This document shows positions 45,336-54,386 of a stretch of 64,000 nt of DNA, in pieces. Position numbers and translations under genes: made by a program. Source of the DNA: Mucilaginibacter yixingensis. Lineage in GTDB: Bacteria > Bacteroidota > Bacteroidia > Sphingobacteriales > Sphingobacteriaceae. The notes beneath the pieces are model-generated. The model saw only the letters and a list, made by a program, of their open reading frames with translations. It was not told where the DNA came from and searched no databases. Every line of letters starts with the position of its first letter. Positions within the stretch are counted from its first letter, which is position 1. The DNA is taken from positions 2,170,001-2,234,000 of the forward strand of contig NZ_CP160205.1 of assembly GCF_041080815.1 (NCBI RefSeq), given 5' to 3'.

Positions 45336-45498
45336 CAGGTCGCCCCGCTGGGGCTTGTTCTCGGTAGGGGCTTTATACTACAAACAGGCCGTCCCTATGG
45401 GACTTTTCTTTGAAATGTGATAATAATAGCTCCGGAGGAGCGACCTGTTTGTAGGTGTGTTGGTCTCTTTTTCCTCAGCCCCATCGGGGCGACCTGTT
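45336..45498. repeat. Nested-palindrome element B (four hairpin heads, BIME-like)
   Basis: A 163-nt element with the same plan as element A. Outer 21-nt arms at 45336-45356 and 45478-45498 pair with one mismatch (ACAGGTCGCCCCG with CGGGGCGACCTGT). Inner arms CTACAAACAGG and CCTGTTTGTAG are exact complements. Heads are GCCCCGCTGGGGC, GTCCCTATGGGAC, GCTCCGGAGGAGC and GCCCCATCGGGGC. Both outer-to-inner spacers are 22 nt, as in element A. Arm sequences differ from A but complementarity is kept, which is covariation. It lies between the susD terminator and the GH2 stop. Confidence 0.75.
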
Positions 45499-45542
45499 AT
45501 TTTTTTCCCGAACGCTTTTTGAATAACTGTTAACGGCTGTGC

Positions 45543-48326
45543 TTACTCAACAAATTCGCCGTCCTTAACTTTCAGGCTGATAGCATCGCTTTTAAGTCCA
45601 TCAGAAACCACGGATACTTTTGTTTTAGCAGTTTGTCCAGGCTTAGCTTTCAGCACAATCAAGCCCCAACCGTTAAACGTGTTACGCTTAGTTGCCGCAA
45701 ACGAGGTCATGTCTGTTGCATCACCGTTGTCCGTAGCAATTATTTCCGCGTCGCCGGTTAATGAAACAGAGAACGGGATATTAGCCGTTGGCACTACCAT
45801 GCCTGATTGATCGGTAACGCATACTTTTATAAATGCCAATTTTTTGTTCGGTTCGTCTGAACCTGTGCTGTCAATCATCAATTTTAGTTTAAACATTGGT
45901 CCGGCAGTGGCCAGGCTGTCAGTTGCCCACGGTTTGCCGTTTTTGTAAGTCACTACCTTTATTTTTCCGGGCTGATAGCTCACGCTGTCCCAGCGCAGGC
46001 GGTATTCATTTTTGCCTAATCTTTTGCGGCCCTGAGAAATGTTGTTGACAAACAGCTCGCCCTCATCGCCCGAAGTAAATACGTGGACGGGTACAATTTT
46101 GCCTATACGGTCAGGCCAGTTCCAGTGTGGTAATAGGTGTGCCATTGGCAGTTCCGGTCGCCAGGCGGCCTGATAGAGATAAAATCGATCTTTCTTAAAT
46201 CCAGCCAGATCTATAATGCCAAAATATGAGCTGCGCGAACTGTAATAGGGAGTAGGCTCGCCTATATAATCCCAGCCGCTCCATACAAAGCCGCCGGCAA
46301 CATAGGGGTGTGCATACATGGTAGCCAAAACTTTTTCTGCCGATGAGCCAAAGTCTACGCTGTAAAGTTCGTATGCGCTTACCTGGTGCTTTTTACTGTC
46401 GCCACCCAATCCATCTTTCACCGGTGCACTGGTGCCGCTAAATACAGGGAAATAATACTCGCCTCTGCTGCTCAGTGCCGCTGCGTTTTCTGTGCTGATA
46501 ATCACTTTATCCGGAAACTTGCTATGGAACGCCGGATACAGCGGTGGCGTGCTGATGCCTTTAAGCCCTTTATAAGCATCGGCATCCCTGATACCTTCGC
46601 CCTGGTAGTTCAGGCCAATAACATCAACAACGGCCGGGAGGGGCATATCCGGCTTGGCATAGTTCATGGCTGCGGTTGATGGGCGTGTGCTGTCTTCCTC
46701 TTTCAAAATGCGATAAAGGCGTTTGGCTACCGATGCTCCCTTTTCGCCGGTATATTGTTCGCCAACTTCGTTACCAAAGCTCCACATCAATACCGAGGGA
46801 TGGTTACGGTCTCTTCTGGCCAGGGCGCGCAAATCCTGCTCGCTCCATTCGTGGAAGATGAGGTGAAAATCAAGCGGTGTCTTTTTGGTTTCCCAGTCGT
46901 CAAAAATTTCATCTATCACCATAAAGCCCATTTCATCGGCAAGGTCCAGCAGCTCTGGCGCTGGTGGATTATGCGCCAGGCGAATAGCATTGCAGCCCAT
47001 TTCACGCAGTTCAACCAACTGGCGTCTGGCTGCCTGACGGTTAAACGCAGTGCCGAGAGCCCCCAGATCATGGTGTTGGTTAACGCCTTTGATGTAAATA
47101 TGCTCTCCGTTTATAAATACGCCTTCGTTGGGGTCAAAGCGAATTTCCCGGACGCCAAACGGTGTCTCGTAGCTGTCAACCGGCTGGCCATTCTGATATA
47201 CGGTAGTTACCGCCACATAACGATTGGGCTTTTGTGTAGGCCGAGGCCCCCAGAGTTTGGGCTGAGGGATGGTTGCTGTGGCATTAATGGTATCAGCCTG
47301 ATTGCCGGAGATGGTTACTTCCATATTTTTAATCCGGGCAACGGGTTGGCCAACTTTCTGGCCTGATGCACCTAGAAGATAAATGGCTGTGCCGATGCTT
47401 ACCTGCTGATTTTTACTTGATGTGTTATCTACAGACACCCTCAACCCAACCGTCGCTGCAGCTGGCGACAACTGTTTGGTGATAACCGTTGTTCCCCACT
47501 GGCTCACATGAATTTTGTTTTGTTTGTTGAGCCATACATTACGGTAAATCCCCGCCCCGGGATACCACCGTGATGATGCCGGAGGGTTATCCAGGCGGAT
47601 AGCCAGCTGGTTATCGCCACCGGGAATAACGTAAGGACTAAGATCCAGCTGCCATGAACTGTAACCATAAGGCCAGCCGCCAACCAGTTTGCCGTTAAGC
47701 CAAACCATAGCGTATGACATGGCGCCTTCAACCTCCAGATAAATAGCCTTACCGGCATCAGCTTTACTGATGTTTAACTTTTTGCGGTACCAGGCCACAC
47801 CCTGCACCGGGAGCCGCCCCATGCCACCGCCTATAATGGCATTATCGGCGGTGTAAAAAGGTCCTTTTATGGCCCAATCGTGGGGCAGATCAACAAATTG
47901 CCAATTGCTGTCGTTAAAGTCGCCTTTCACAAATGGGAACTGGCCGCCTGGATTGCCCTTGGGCCTGATATATCTTTTGGCCGGGTCTCTGATAAAAGCA
48001 TTGCCGCTGGGCATAATCCAGGGTTTTAAAACTTTGGCGTCGGCTTTTATGGACACGGCATCGGTGGGCCTGGCATCAGCGGGGCCGCCATCGCGGTTTT
48101 CAAAGCTGGGTCTTGCATCGTAGATCAAACTATCGGGCGTAGCTCCTTCGGGATACCTGAAAAACTTCCAGCCATTGTTGATGGAAATATGTTGGCGTGT
48201 AGCCTCTGGTTTGACTGAGACAGATTGACAAATACCGTTGTTTTTCAGGGCCAGCAAAGCAATCGTTAGCATGGCCACGTACCGCAATTGTTTAAGCACG
48301 ATAGGTTGATGTTTTGGGAATTTCAT
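45543..48326 (-). CDS. GH2 beta-galactosidase-like glycoside hydrolase
   Basis: Secreted exo-beta-glycosidase of 927 residues with a hydrophobic signal (residues 14-35). The GH2 order is visible: jelly-roll (VAWYRKKLNI, GYSSWQLDLSPYV, WYPGAGIYRNVWL), immunoglobulin-like domain, TIM barrel with acid/base MWSFGNEVGEQY (E520) and nucleophile region VIISTENAAALSS (E613), then beta domains including a DUF4982-like segment and an invasin-like C-terminal domain. It is encoded opposite to its neighbours, converging on susD and divergent from the GH43 gene at 48560. In a xylan locus it may remove galactose side groups; beta-glucuronidase or other GH2 activities cannot be excluded. Confidence 0.9.
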   Translation of the reverse strand: MKFPKHQPIVLKQLRYVAMLTIALLALKNNGICQSVSVKPEATRQHISINNGWKFFRYPEGATPDSLIYDARPSFENRDGGPADARPTDAVSIKADAKVLKPWIMPSGNAFIRDPAKRYIRPKGNPGGQFPFVKGDFNDSNWQFVDLPHDWAIKGPFYTADNAIIGGGMGRLPVQGVAWYRKKLNISKADAGKAIYLEVEGAMSYAMVWLNGKLVGGWPYGYSSWQLDLSPYVIPGGDNQLAIRLDNPPASSRWYPGAGIYRNVWLNKQNKIHVSQWGTTVITKQLSPAAATVGLRVSVDNTSSKNQQVSIGTAIYLLGASGQKVGQPVARIKNMEVTISGNQADTINATATIPQPKLWGPRPTQKPNRYVAVTTVYQNGQPVDSYETPFGVREIRFDPNEGVFINGEHIYIKGVNQHHDLGALGTAFNRQAARRQLVELREMGCNAIRLAHNPPAPELLDLADEMGFMVIDEIFDDWETKKTPLDFHLIFHEWSEQDLRALARRDRNHPSVLMWSFGNEVGEQYTGEKGASVAKRLYRILKEEDSTRPSTAAMNYAKPDMPLPAVVDVIGLNYQGEGIRDADAYKGLKGISTPPLYPAFHSKFPDKVIISTENAAALSSRGEYYFPVFSGTSAPVKDGLGGDSKKHQVSAYELYSVDFGSSAEKVLATMYAHPYVAGGFVWSGWDYIGEPTPYYSSRSSYFGIIDLAGFKKDRFYLYQAAWRPELPMAHLLPHWNWPDRIGKIVPVHVFTSGDEGELFVNNISQGRKRLGKNEYRLRWDSVSYQPGKIKVVTYKNGKPWATDSLATAGPMFKLKLMIDSTGSDEPNKKLAFIKVCVTDQSGMVVPTANIPFSVSLTGDAEIIATDNGDATDMTSFAATKRNTFNGWGLIVLKAKPGQTAKTKVSVVSDGLKSDAISLKVKDGEFVE

Positions 48327-48559
48327 TTAAATAGGTTGTTGCCCGTTGGGCTTGTATCTGGTTAGTTTTTCAATCTAAAGATAATTAACCCATTAGGCTC
48401 CATACTGGTCAAATGTCTCGAAGGATGTGACAGATGTTCGTACTGACGGATTATTTGACCATCATCGGGTTGAACAAACGTATTATCATTATAGCCAAAC
48501 CTCTTAGGGCTGCCTTTTGTAGGAGGCTATATTCGTTTCGGTTTATTAAACAGCATTTT
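48327..48559. promoter_or_regulatory. Divergent intergenic region between GH2 and GH43-GH10
   Basis: About 230 nt between two outward-facing secreted enzyme genes; promoters for both strands must lie here or be read through from outside. No strong TTTG/TAnnTTTG pair or operator repeat was recognised. The + strand reading frame extends upstream to 48434 but without a signal peptide, so it is treated as non-coding. Confidence 0.45.
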
Positions 48560-50110
48560 ATGAGTTTAAAACGGTCCGCAAGAGTCTTCGTCTTATTTCT
48601 AGTGGTGTTGATGCCCTCGCTGCGTTTATCAGCACAAAAGCTGCACAGCGATAATGGCGACGGCACGTATACAAATCCCATTATTCCCGGCGATTTTCCG
48701 GATATGGACGTTATTCGCGTTGGCGATACTTATTACATGGTGAGTACCACCATGTTTGTTTTTCCGGGCGTTACCATCCTTAAATCACATGATCTGGTTA
48801 ACTGGCAGTATTGCAGTAACGCCGTGCCGCGGTTTGATTTTAGTAAATGTTATAACCTGGATGGCTGCAACAGGTACGGCCATGGGCAATGGGCCACCAG
48901 CATTAAATATCACAACGGTAAATTCCACCTGCTATTTGTAACGCTGGACGAAGGCGGTTTTAGCTGCACGGCAACCAAAGCCGAAGGCCCCTGGGAGATT
49001 AAAAAGCTGCCTAAGGGCTTTTATGATGCCGGTTTGTTTTATGATGATGACGGGAAGATTTATGTGGCTCATGGATATAATCATATCAACCTGACAGAAG
49101 TAAATGAAGATTTAGCTCCCATAAGTAAAGACTCATTGATATTTGAAGGCAACATCCGCAAGGGACTTGAAGGCACGCACGTTTATAAAATTAACGGCTA
49201 CTATTATTTATACAGCACTTATGGCGGCCTTAACGGTATGCAGGTGGCCCTGCGTTCTAAAAATATCTATGGCCCGTATGAGCAAAAGGTGGTGCTGAAT
49301 GATACCACACGCGGCATTACTTTTGGCATGCATCAGGGGCCGCTGATAGAAACCCAGACAGGGCAGTGGTGGACCATGCTGTTTGTTGATCGCGGTCCGC
49401 TCGGTCGTATCCCCAACCTGAAGCCTGTAACCTGGGTTGGTGGCTGGCCCATGGTGGGGGTAAACGGAAAAGCGGTGATCACCTATAAAAAGCCCGACGT
49501 TGGTAAAACTTACCCGGTAACAGAACTGCCAACCTCTGATGAATTTAATGGCAAAACCTTGGGCATGCAATGGGGCTGGAACCATAACCCTGACCCTGAG
49601 AGATGGTCGTTAACCAGGAGGCCGGGTTTTCTGCGTCTGGAAACGGCAGGCACGGCTACTGATCTGACCATGGCGCGCAACACGCTCACGCAACGCCCGC
49701 TGATAAAATATGACCTGAACCAACCGACTACCGGCTTAACTAAACTGGATGTTAGCCACATGAAAGATGGCGACGAGGCCGGACTAGCAGTTTTCCAAAT
49801 GCCATACGCCTATATTGGCGTAAGGCAAAAGCAAGGCGCAAAGTACCTGGTAATGGTTAATAATGGGCAAACTATAGATTCGACCGTCTTGAATACCAAT
49901 ATGGTTTACTTGCGTACAACGGCGTCAAATCAAACAAAAAAAGCGTCATTTGCTTACTGTACAGATGGTAAAACATTCCAAGCGTTAGGTAATGAGTTGG
50001 AGATGCAGTTTAGTTTGAAAATTTTTACCGGCAATAAGTTTTGCTTGTTTAACTATGCCACCAAACAGCCTGGTGGTTATGTTGATTTTGATTACCTGCG
50101 GCTGGAATGA
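48560..50110 (+). CDS. GH43 beta-xylosidase/alpha-L-arabinofuranosidase (two-domain)
   Basis: Secreted hydrolase of 516 residues from ATG 48560, chosen because it starts a signal peptide (VFVLFLVVLMPSLRLSAQ); an in-frame ATG at 48434 would add 42 residues of non-signal sequence. The beta-propeller has the general-base Asp in IIPGDFPDMDVIRVGD, the modulating Asp in GFYDAGLFYDDDG and the acid Glu in GLEGTHVYKINGYYYLY. From about residue 330 a second beta-sandwich (DEFNGKTLGMQWGWNHNPDP) is the XynB-type C-terminal domain common in GH43 xylosidases. Its stop overlaps the GH10 start (ATGA), so the two are translationally coupled, supporting a role on xylan. Confidence 0.92.
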   Translation: MSLKRSARVFVLFLVVLMPSLRLSAQKLHSDNGDGTYTNPIIPGDFPDMDVIRVGDTYYMVSTTMFVFPGVTILKSHDLVNWQYCSNAVPRFDFSKCYNLDGCNRYGHGQWATSIKYHNGKFHLLFVTLDEGGFSCTATKAEGPWEIKKLPKGFYDAGLFYDDDGKIYVAHGYNHINLTEVNEDLAPISKDSLIFEGNIRKGLEGTHVYKINGYYYLYSTYGGLNGMQVALRSKNIYGPYEQKVVLNDTTRGITFGMHQGPLIETQTGQWWTMLFVDRGPLGRIPNLKPVTWVGGWPMVGVNGKAVITYKKPDVGKTYPVTELPTSDEFNGKTLGMQWGWNHNPDPERWSLTRRPGFLRLETAGTATDLTMARNTLTQRPLIKYDLNQPTTGLTKLDVSHMKDGDEAGLAVFQMPYAYIGVRQKQGAKYLVMVNNGQTIDSTVLNTNMVYLRTTASNQTKKASFAYCTDGKTFQALGNELEMQFSLKIFTGNKFCLFNYATKQPGGYVDFDYLRLE

Positions 50111-51321
50111 TAACTAACGATACTTACCAAACCATGATACCTAAATTTATTTCTTCTATTAAAGCAGGCACGCCGCTTCTGGTCTTGGCTACCGCTGTCG
50201 CTTTATGTAGTTTTTCCTTAAAATCAAACAAATATCTTGCTAGTCATCAGGTTTTTAAGGCAGATACCGCTGGTAAAGGACTGAAAGACTATTATAAAAA
50301 CTATTTCCCCATTGGTGTTGCCGTGAATATGGCTGCCATAAGCGGACCGCAGGCTGCCCTTATTGGCCGTGAGTTTAACAGCGTTACGCCAGAAAATGAT
50401 ATGAAGATGGGATTGATACACCCATCAGAGCATCAATATAACTGGACAAAAGCCGATGCCATTGTTGAGTTTGCCCAGCTACATCACATGAAAATAAGAG
50501 GGCACAACCTGCTTTGGCATAATCAGGCACCAGCATGGATGTTTCGTGATAGCAGTGGCAACCTGGTTACTAAGCAAGTTTTGCTGCAACGTTTAAAAGA
50601 CCATATTACTACTGTTGTAAAGCGCTATAAAGGCAAAATTTATGCCTGGGACGTGGTTAATGAGGCGGTTGACGATAGCGCTGATAAATATCTGCGCAAC
50701 TCTTTATGGTACCAGATCTGTGGCGAAGATTTTATCGCCAAGGCTTTTGAATATGCACATGAAGCCGATCCGGACGCCCAACTTTTTTACAATGATTATA
50801 ACAGCGAGATCCCATCTAAACGCGATAGGATCTGCCGTTTGTTAAAAAGCTTAATTGATGCCAAAGTGCCCATTGATGGTGTGGGCATGCAGGGGCACTG
50901 GAGCCTGATCAGCCCCACTCCGGCACGTATCCGTGAGGCTATTGATAAGTATGCCGCCTTAGGCATCAGGATTCAGATTACCGAGCTGGATATAACTGTG
51001 CGTTCAAAACAACCAGCAAATGGGGCAGGCGTAGCGCCGTTGCCTGTTGACTCTGGCTATACGCCTCAACTTGCCCAGCAACAGGCAGACCGGTATCAAT
51101 CGGTGTTTAAGATCTTCAGAGACTATAAAAAGGTAATCACCGGCGTTACGTTCTGGAATGTATCTGACCGGTACAGCTGGCTCGACTCACGGGGAGGCGG
51201 TTTGGCTGGAGGTGCTGCCGCGGGTGGGCCTGCGGGTAAAACTATTGTTAAGGCGTACCCTTTATTGTTTGATGTGAATTTGCAACGCAAACAAGCCTAT
51301 TGGGCGGTGACGCGTTTTTAA
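50107..51321 (+). CDS. GH10 endo-beta-1,4-xylanase
   Basis: Retaining endo-xylanase, the main chain-cutting enzyme of this locus. Catalytic residues are E186 (WDVVNEAVDD) and E293 (ITELDITVRS); other family motifs are TPENDMKMGLIHP, RGHNLLWHNQAPAW, FYNDYNSE and VTFWNVSDRYSWLD. The 404 residues hold a single barrel without a binding module. The N-terminus has a hydrophobic stretch (22-37) ending near a Cys that does not match a strict lipobox, so export is likely but surface anchoring is unsure. ATG 50134 is an alternative start. A Gly/Ala-rich insertion (363-377) lies in a late loop. Its stop is 12 nt from the convergent thiD stop. Confidence 0.95.
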   Translation: MITNDTYQTMIPKFISSIKAGTPLLVLATAVALCSFSLKSNKYLASHQVFKADTAGKGLKDYYKNYFPIGVAVNMAAISGPQAALIGREFNSVTPENDMKMGLIHPSEHQYNWTKADAIVEFAQLHHMKIRGHNLLWHNQAPAWMFRDSSGNLVTKQVLLQRLKDHITTVVKRYKGKIYAWDVVNEAVDDSADKYLRNSLWYQICGEDFIAKAFEYAHEADPDAQLFYNDYNSEIPSKRDRICRLLKSLIDAKVPIDGVGMQGHWSLISPTPARIREAIDKYAALGIRIQITELDITVRSKQPANGAGVAPLPVDSGYTPQLAQQQADRYQSVFKIFRDYKKVITGVTFWNVSDRYSWLDSRGGGLAGGAAAGGPAGKTIVKAYPLLFDVNLQRKQAYWAVTRF

Positions 51322-51333
51322 ACCGGGAGACTG

Positions 51334-52173
51334 TTAATTTAATTTGGCTCGCTTTTTCTGTAAGCTTTTAGGTTTAAAGCCATGGTTTAACGGGCCGCAG
51401 CCCTGCCCGGTTTTAACATTGCGCCCCTGTTGAATGGCTTTGTTAACATAGTCGCCGGCCGCTGCTATGGCCTCTACAAGTGACTGACCAGATGCTATAT
51501 AAGATGCAATAGCTGAAGCAAGTGTACAACCTGTGCCGTGGGTGTTTAAAGATGGGATATAAGGGTATGAAAAGGTTTCTTTAGTATGGGATTGATCTGC
51601 ATAAACATTGTATAATACTTCACCATCCAAATGCCCGCCTTTTACCAGTACGGCGTTACTGCCATATTTCAAGAGCGCCAGCGCTGCGGAGCGCATATCA
51701 TCAATATTGCTGATGTGATTGCCGGTGAGCAGCGCGGCTTCGTTAATATTAGGTGCAATTAGAGTTGCTATAGGGAACAATTCGGCTATCAAGACCTTTA
51801 ATGACTCGTTACCGGACAAGTCTGTTCCGCTGGTTGATTTCATCACCGGATCTACAATGATAGTCAGATCGTTATACATTTTCAGCGTCTCGGCTACAAC
51901 GCCTATTATTTCAGCATTAGGTAACATGCCAATTTTAATGACTGAAGGCCTTATGTCGTCCATCACAGCCATAATCTGGCTCTTTACAATTGCGGGCGGG
52001 ATAGGATGAATATCGTTAATGCCTAAAGTGTTTTGTGCCGTAACAGCTGTAATGGCTGAGGTTCCGTAACAGCCTAGTGCCGCAAATGTCTTCAAGTCTG
52101 CTTGTATGCCCGCACCGCCGCCGCTGTCTGAACCGGCGATGGTAAGTACTGAATTATATTTATAGACCATCAT
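51334..52173 (-). CDS. thiD: Hydroxymethylpyrimidine (phosphate) kinase
   Basis: Cytoplasmic ribokinase-fold enzyme that phosphorylates HMP and HMP-phosphate to HMP-pyrophosphate for thiamine phosphate assembly. [20 protein letters not shown] near the N-terminus, [16 protein letters not shown] in the middle and the C-terminal anion-hole segment [20 protein letters not shown] are typical. The 279-residue length is standard. It is the last gene of the thi operon, 10 nt after thiF, and ends tail-to-tail with the GH10 gene with no clear terminator between. Confidence 0.95.
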   Translation of the reverse strand: MMVYKYNSVLTIAGSDSGGGAGIQADLKTFAALGCYGTSAITAVTAQNTLGINDIHPIPPAIVKSQIMAVMDDIRPSVIKIGMLPNAEIIGVVAETLKMYNDLTIIVDPVMKSTSGTDLSGNESLKVLIAELFPIATLIAPNINEAALLTGNHISNIDDMRSAALALLKYGSNAVLVKGGHLDGEVLYNVYADQSHTKETFSYPYIPSLNTHGTGCTLASAIASYIASGQSLVEAIAAAGDYVNKAIQQGRNVKTGQGCGPLNHGFKPKSLQKKRAKLN

Positions 52174-52183
52174 ATATAATCTA

Positions 52184-53260
52184 TTAAATAACAGTGTTAT
52201 AAATACCTCCTTTTAAACTAAATGTTTCTATGGTGGTTATGGCTTTGGTCAGGTAAACTGCCTGTTTACTTCGCTGCCCGGTTTGGCAATAAAAAATGAT
52301 CTTGCTTTTCCCTTGAACGACTGCCGGGAGCTGATCAGTAAGTTCATCCAGCGGAATGTTAATGCCACCGATATTGAAGTCTTCAAACTCGTAGGGTTCT
52401 CTTACGTCCACCAAGCAGATATCATCAGATCCTGTCTCCAATAAGGCATCAAATTCTTTTCTTTCAATCTCATTCACTGCATCTGCCTGAACTTGAGGTT
52501 TGATGGCGAAAGCAGTTTTTGTATCATCGGCGCTTGTTATACTCTTGGCAAACTTGAAAACACTGGTTGAATTATCCAGCGCATCTACACACAATAATCG
52601 GCCAGATAGCGTTTCACCAATCCCGCAAATCACCTTAATTACTTCGTTGGCCATATAGGTGCCAATGATGCCGGGCAGTACGCCAATTACACCAATTTCA
52701 GCACAATTTGGTACTTCGCCGTCAGCTGGGGCTTCAGGGAAGAGGTCTCTGTAGCTGGGCCCGTCAAGGTAATTAAATACAGAAACTTGTCCATCAAACT
52801 TAAAAATGGAACCGAACACCAGCGGCTTGTTCAGCTTCACGCAAGCATCGTTGATCAGGTAGCGCGTAGGGAAATTATCAGAACCGTCAACCACAATATC
52901 GTACTGCGCAAAAAGATCATCAGCTTTGTCTGCTGTTAACCGAATTGGATAGGCATTAATCTGAATATAAGGGTTAAGTATCTGTAGTTTCTCTTTAGCT
53001 GTCAGTACTTTATTTTTTCCGATATCTTGGGCTGAATACAAAATTTGCCGATGCAGATTACTCAAGCCAACAACGTCATCGTCTACAATGCCTATGGTGC
53101 CCACGCCACCTGCCACCAGGTATTGCAACACCGGGCAACCTAATCCGCCGGCGCCTATCATCAATACTTTAGCCTGTTTTAGCTTTTGCTGTCCATCTAT
53201 GCCCAGTTCAGGCAGGATCATTTGGCGACTGTATCTTTTTAATTCTTCGGTTTCCAGCAT
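52184..53260 (-). CDS. thiF: ThiF/MoeB-type adenylyltransferase with C-terminal rhodanese domain
   Basis: Activates the C-terminal Gly-Gly of ThiS by adenylation so that sulfur can be added. Residues 1-245 are the E1-like domain (VLMIGAGGLGCPVLQYLVAG; DDDVVGLSNLHRQILY; DGSDNFPTRYLINDACV). Residues 262-358 are a rhodanese domain with active-site Cys in FYCQTGQRSKQAVY. The four-Cys zinc site of E. coli ThiF/MoeB appears incomplete: one Cys remains at PNCAEIGV and no later CPxC is seen. The fused rhodanese probably donates sulfur. It could also serve MoaD, so a MoeB role is not excluded, but the operon indicates thiamine. Confidence 0.9.
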   Translation of the reverse strand: MLETEELKRYSRQMILPELGIDGQQKLKQAKVLMIGAGGLGCPVLQYLVAGGVGTIGIVDDDVVGLSNLHRQILYSAQDIGKNKVLTAKEKLQILNPYIQINAYPIRLTADKADDLFAQYDIVVDGSDNFPTRYLINDACVKLNKPLVFGSIFKFDGQVSVFNYLDGPSYRDLFPEAPADGEVPNCAEIGVIGVLPGIIGTYMANEVIKVICGIGETLSGRLLCVDALDNSTSVFKFAKSITSADDTKTAFAIKPQVQADAVNEIERKEFDALLETGSDDICLVDVREPYEFEDFNIGGINIPLDELTDQLPAVVQGKSKIIFYCQTGQRSKQAVYLTKAITTIETFSLKGGIYNTVI

Positions 53261-53270
53261 CGGTACTTAG

Positions 53271-54386
53271 TTAAGCGGTTAAACAGCTATCCCAGTCTTT
53301 CCATACAGGCTCATAGCCTTGTGCTTTAATAACCCGGGCAATTTCTGCCGGACTTCTTTCGTCTGAGATCTCAAACTGTTCGAGCGACTGCGGCTCTACC
53401 ATATAGCCGCCCGGATTGGTTTTTGAACCGGCACTAATGGCCGTAATACCCAGCTTCACAATATTGTTTCTAAAGTTTGGAGACTCGCGAGTGGAGATGG
53501 AAAGCTCTACATCTTCATTAAATATACGATAGGCGCAGATCAATTGCACCAGCTCCCGGTCGTTCATTTCTACCTTGGGTTCCAGACCACCGCTGAACGG
53601 GCGCAAGCGAGGGAAGGAGAGGCTGTATTTGCTTTGCCAGTACTTTTTTTCCAGATAATTGAGGTGTAACGCTGTAAAGAAACAGTCGGTACGCCAGTCT
53701 TCCAGACCAATTAGCACCCCCAGCCCCATTTTGTGAATACCGGCCTGGCCCAATCGGTCAGGGGTTTCCAGGCGGTATTGAAAGTTGGATTTTTTTCCCT
53801 TTGGGTGATGCTTTTTATAATCCTCCTGATGATAGGTTTCCTGGTAAACCAGCACCGTGTTTAGTCCGTAAGGCGTCAGTTGCTGATACTCTTCCAGATC
53901 CAAAGGCTGCACTTCCATAGAGATATGAGAAAAGTGCGGACGGATCAGCGACAGTACCTGCTTAAAATAGTCAACGTTAACAGTTTGATTGGCTTCGCCG
54001 GTAACCAGCAGCACGTGTTCATAGCCCATCTCTTTAATAACTGCCACTTCCTGCATAATCTCAATGGGCGAAAGTGTTTTGCGCCGCAGTTTATTATCAT
54101 AACTAAAGCCGCAATAGGTACAGATGTTATTGCACTCGTTAGACAGATAAAGCGGGATATACAACTGGATTACCTTACCAAAGCGTTTTAGCGTAAGCTG
54201 CTGACTGATAGCCGCCATCTGCTCCAGATAAGGGGCCGCCGCCGGTGACACCAGCGCTTTAAAATCCTCCAATGTCCGTTTGGGCGCAGCCAGCGCTCTC
54301 AAAACATCATCGCTGGTTTTGGCGTAGATGCTTTGGCGGGTTTCGTCCCAGTTGTAGGTTTGAAAAAGGTCTGAAAAACTATTCAT
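53271..54386 (-). CDS. thiH: 2-iminoacetate synthase (radical SAM tyrosine lyase)
   Basis: Radical S-adenosylmethionine enzyme that splits tyrosine to p-cresol and dehydroglycine for the thiazole ring. The [4Fe-4S] motif is [11 protein letters not shown] (CxxxCxxC), and [16 protein letters not shown] and [18 protein letters not shown] are typical of ThiH. The 371-residue length is standard. Its start overlaps the end of thiG by 8 nt. Use of ThiH rather than the oxidase ThiO means the thiazole step is oxygen-sensitive. Confidence 0.96.
   Translation of the reverse strand: MNSFSDLFQTYNWDETRQSIYAKTSDDVLRALAAPKRTLEDFKALVSPAAAPYLEQMAAISQQLTLKRFGKVIQLYIPLYLSNECNNICTYCGFSYDNKLRRKTLSPIEIMQEVAVIKEMGYEHVLLVTGEANQTVNVDYFKQVLSLIRPHFSHISMEVQPLDLEEYQQLTPYGLNTVLVYQETYHQEDYKKHHPKGKKSNFQYRLETPDRLGQAGIHKMGLGVLIGLEDWRTDCFFTALHLNYLEKKYWQSKYSLSFPRLRPFSGGLEPKVEMNDRELVQLICAYRIFNEDVELSISTRESPNFRNNIVKLGITAISAGSKTNPGGYMVEPQSLEQFEISDERSPAEIARVIKAQGYEPVWKDWDSCLTA

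Noticed and set aside
39470..45498. Considered whether elements A and B are a CRISPR array because of short repeats and 22-nt spacing
   Set aside because: Only four inverted, non-identical heads per element, no direct repeats and no cas genes nearby.
46755..47366. 203-codon + strand open frame inside the GH2 gene
   Set aside because: Overlaps the conserved GH2 catalytic region on the other strand and shows no family features.
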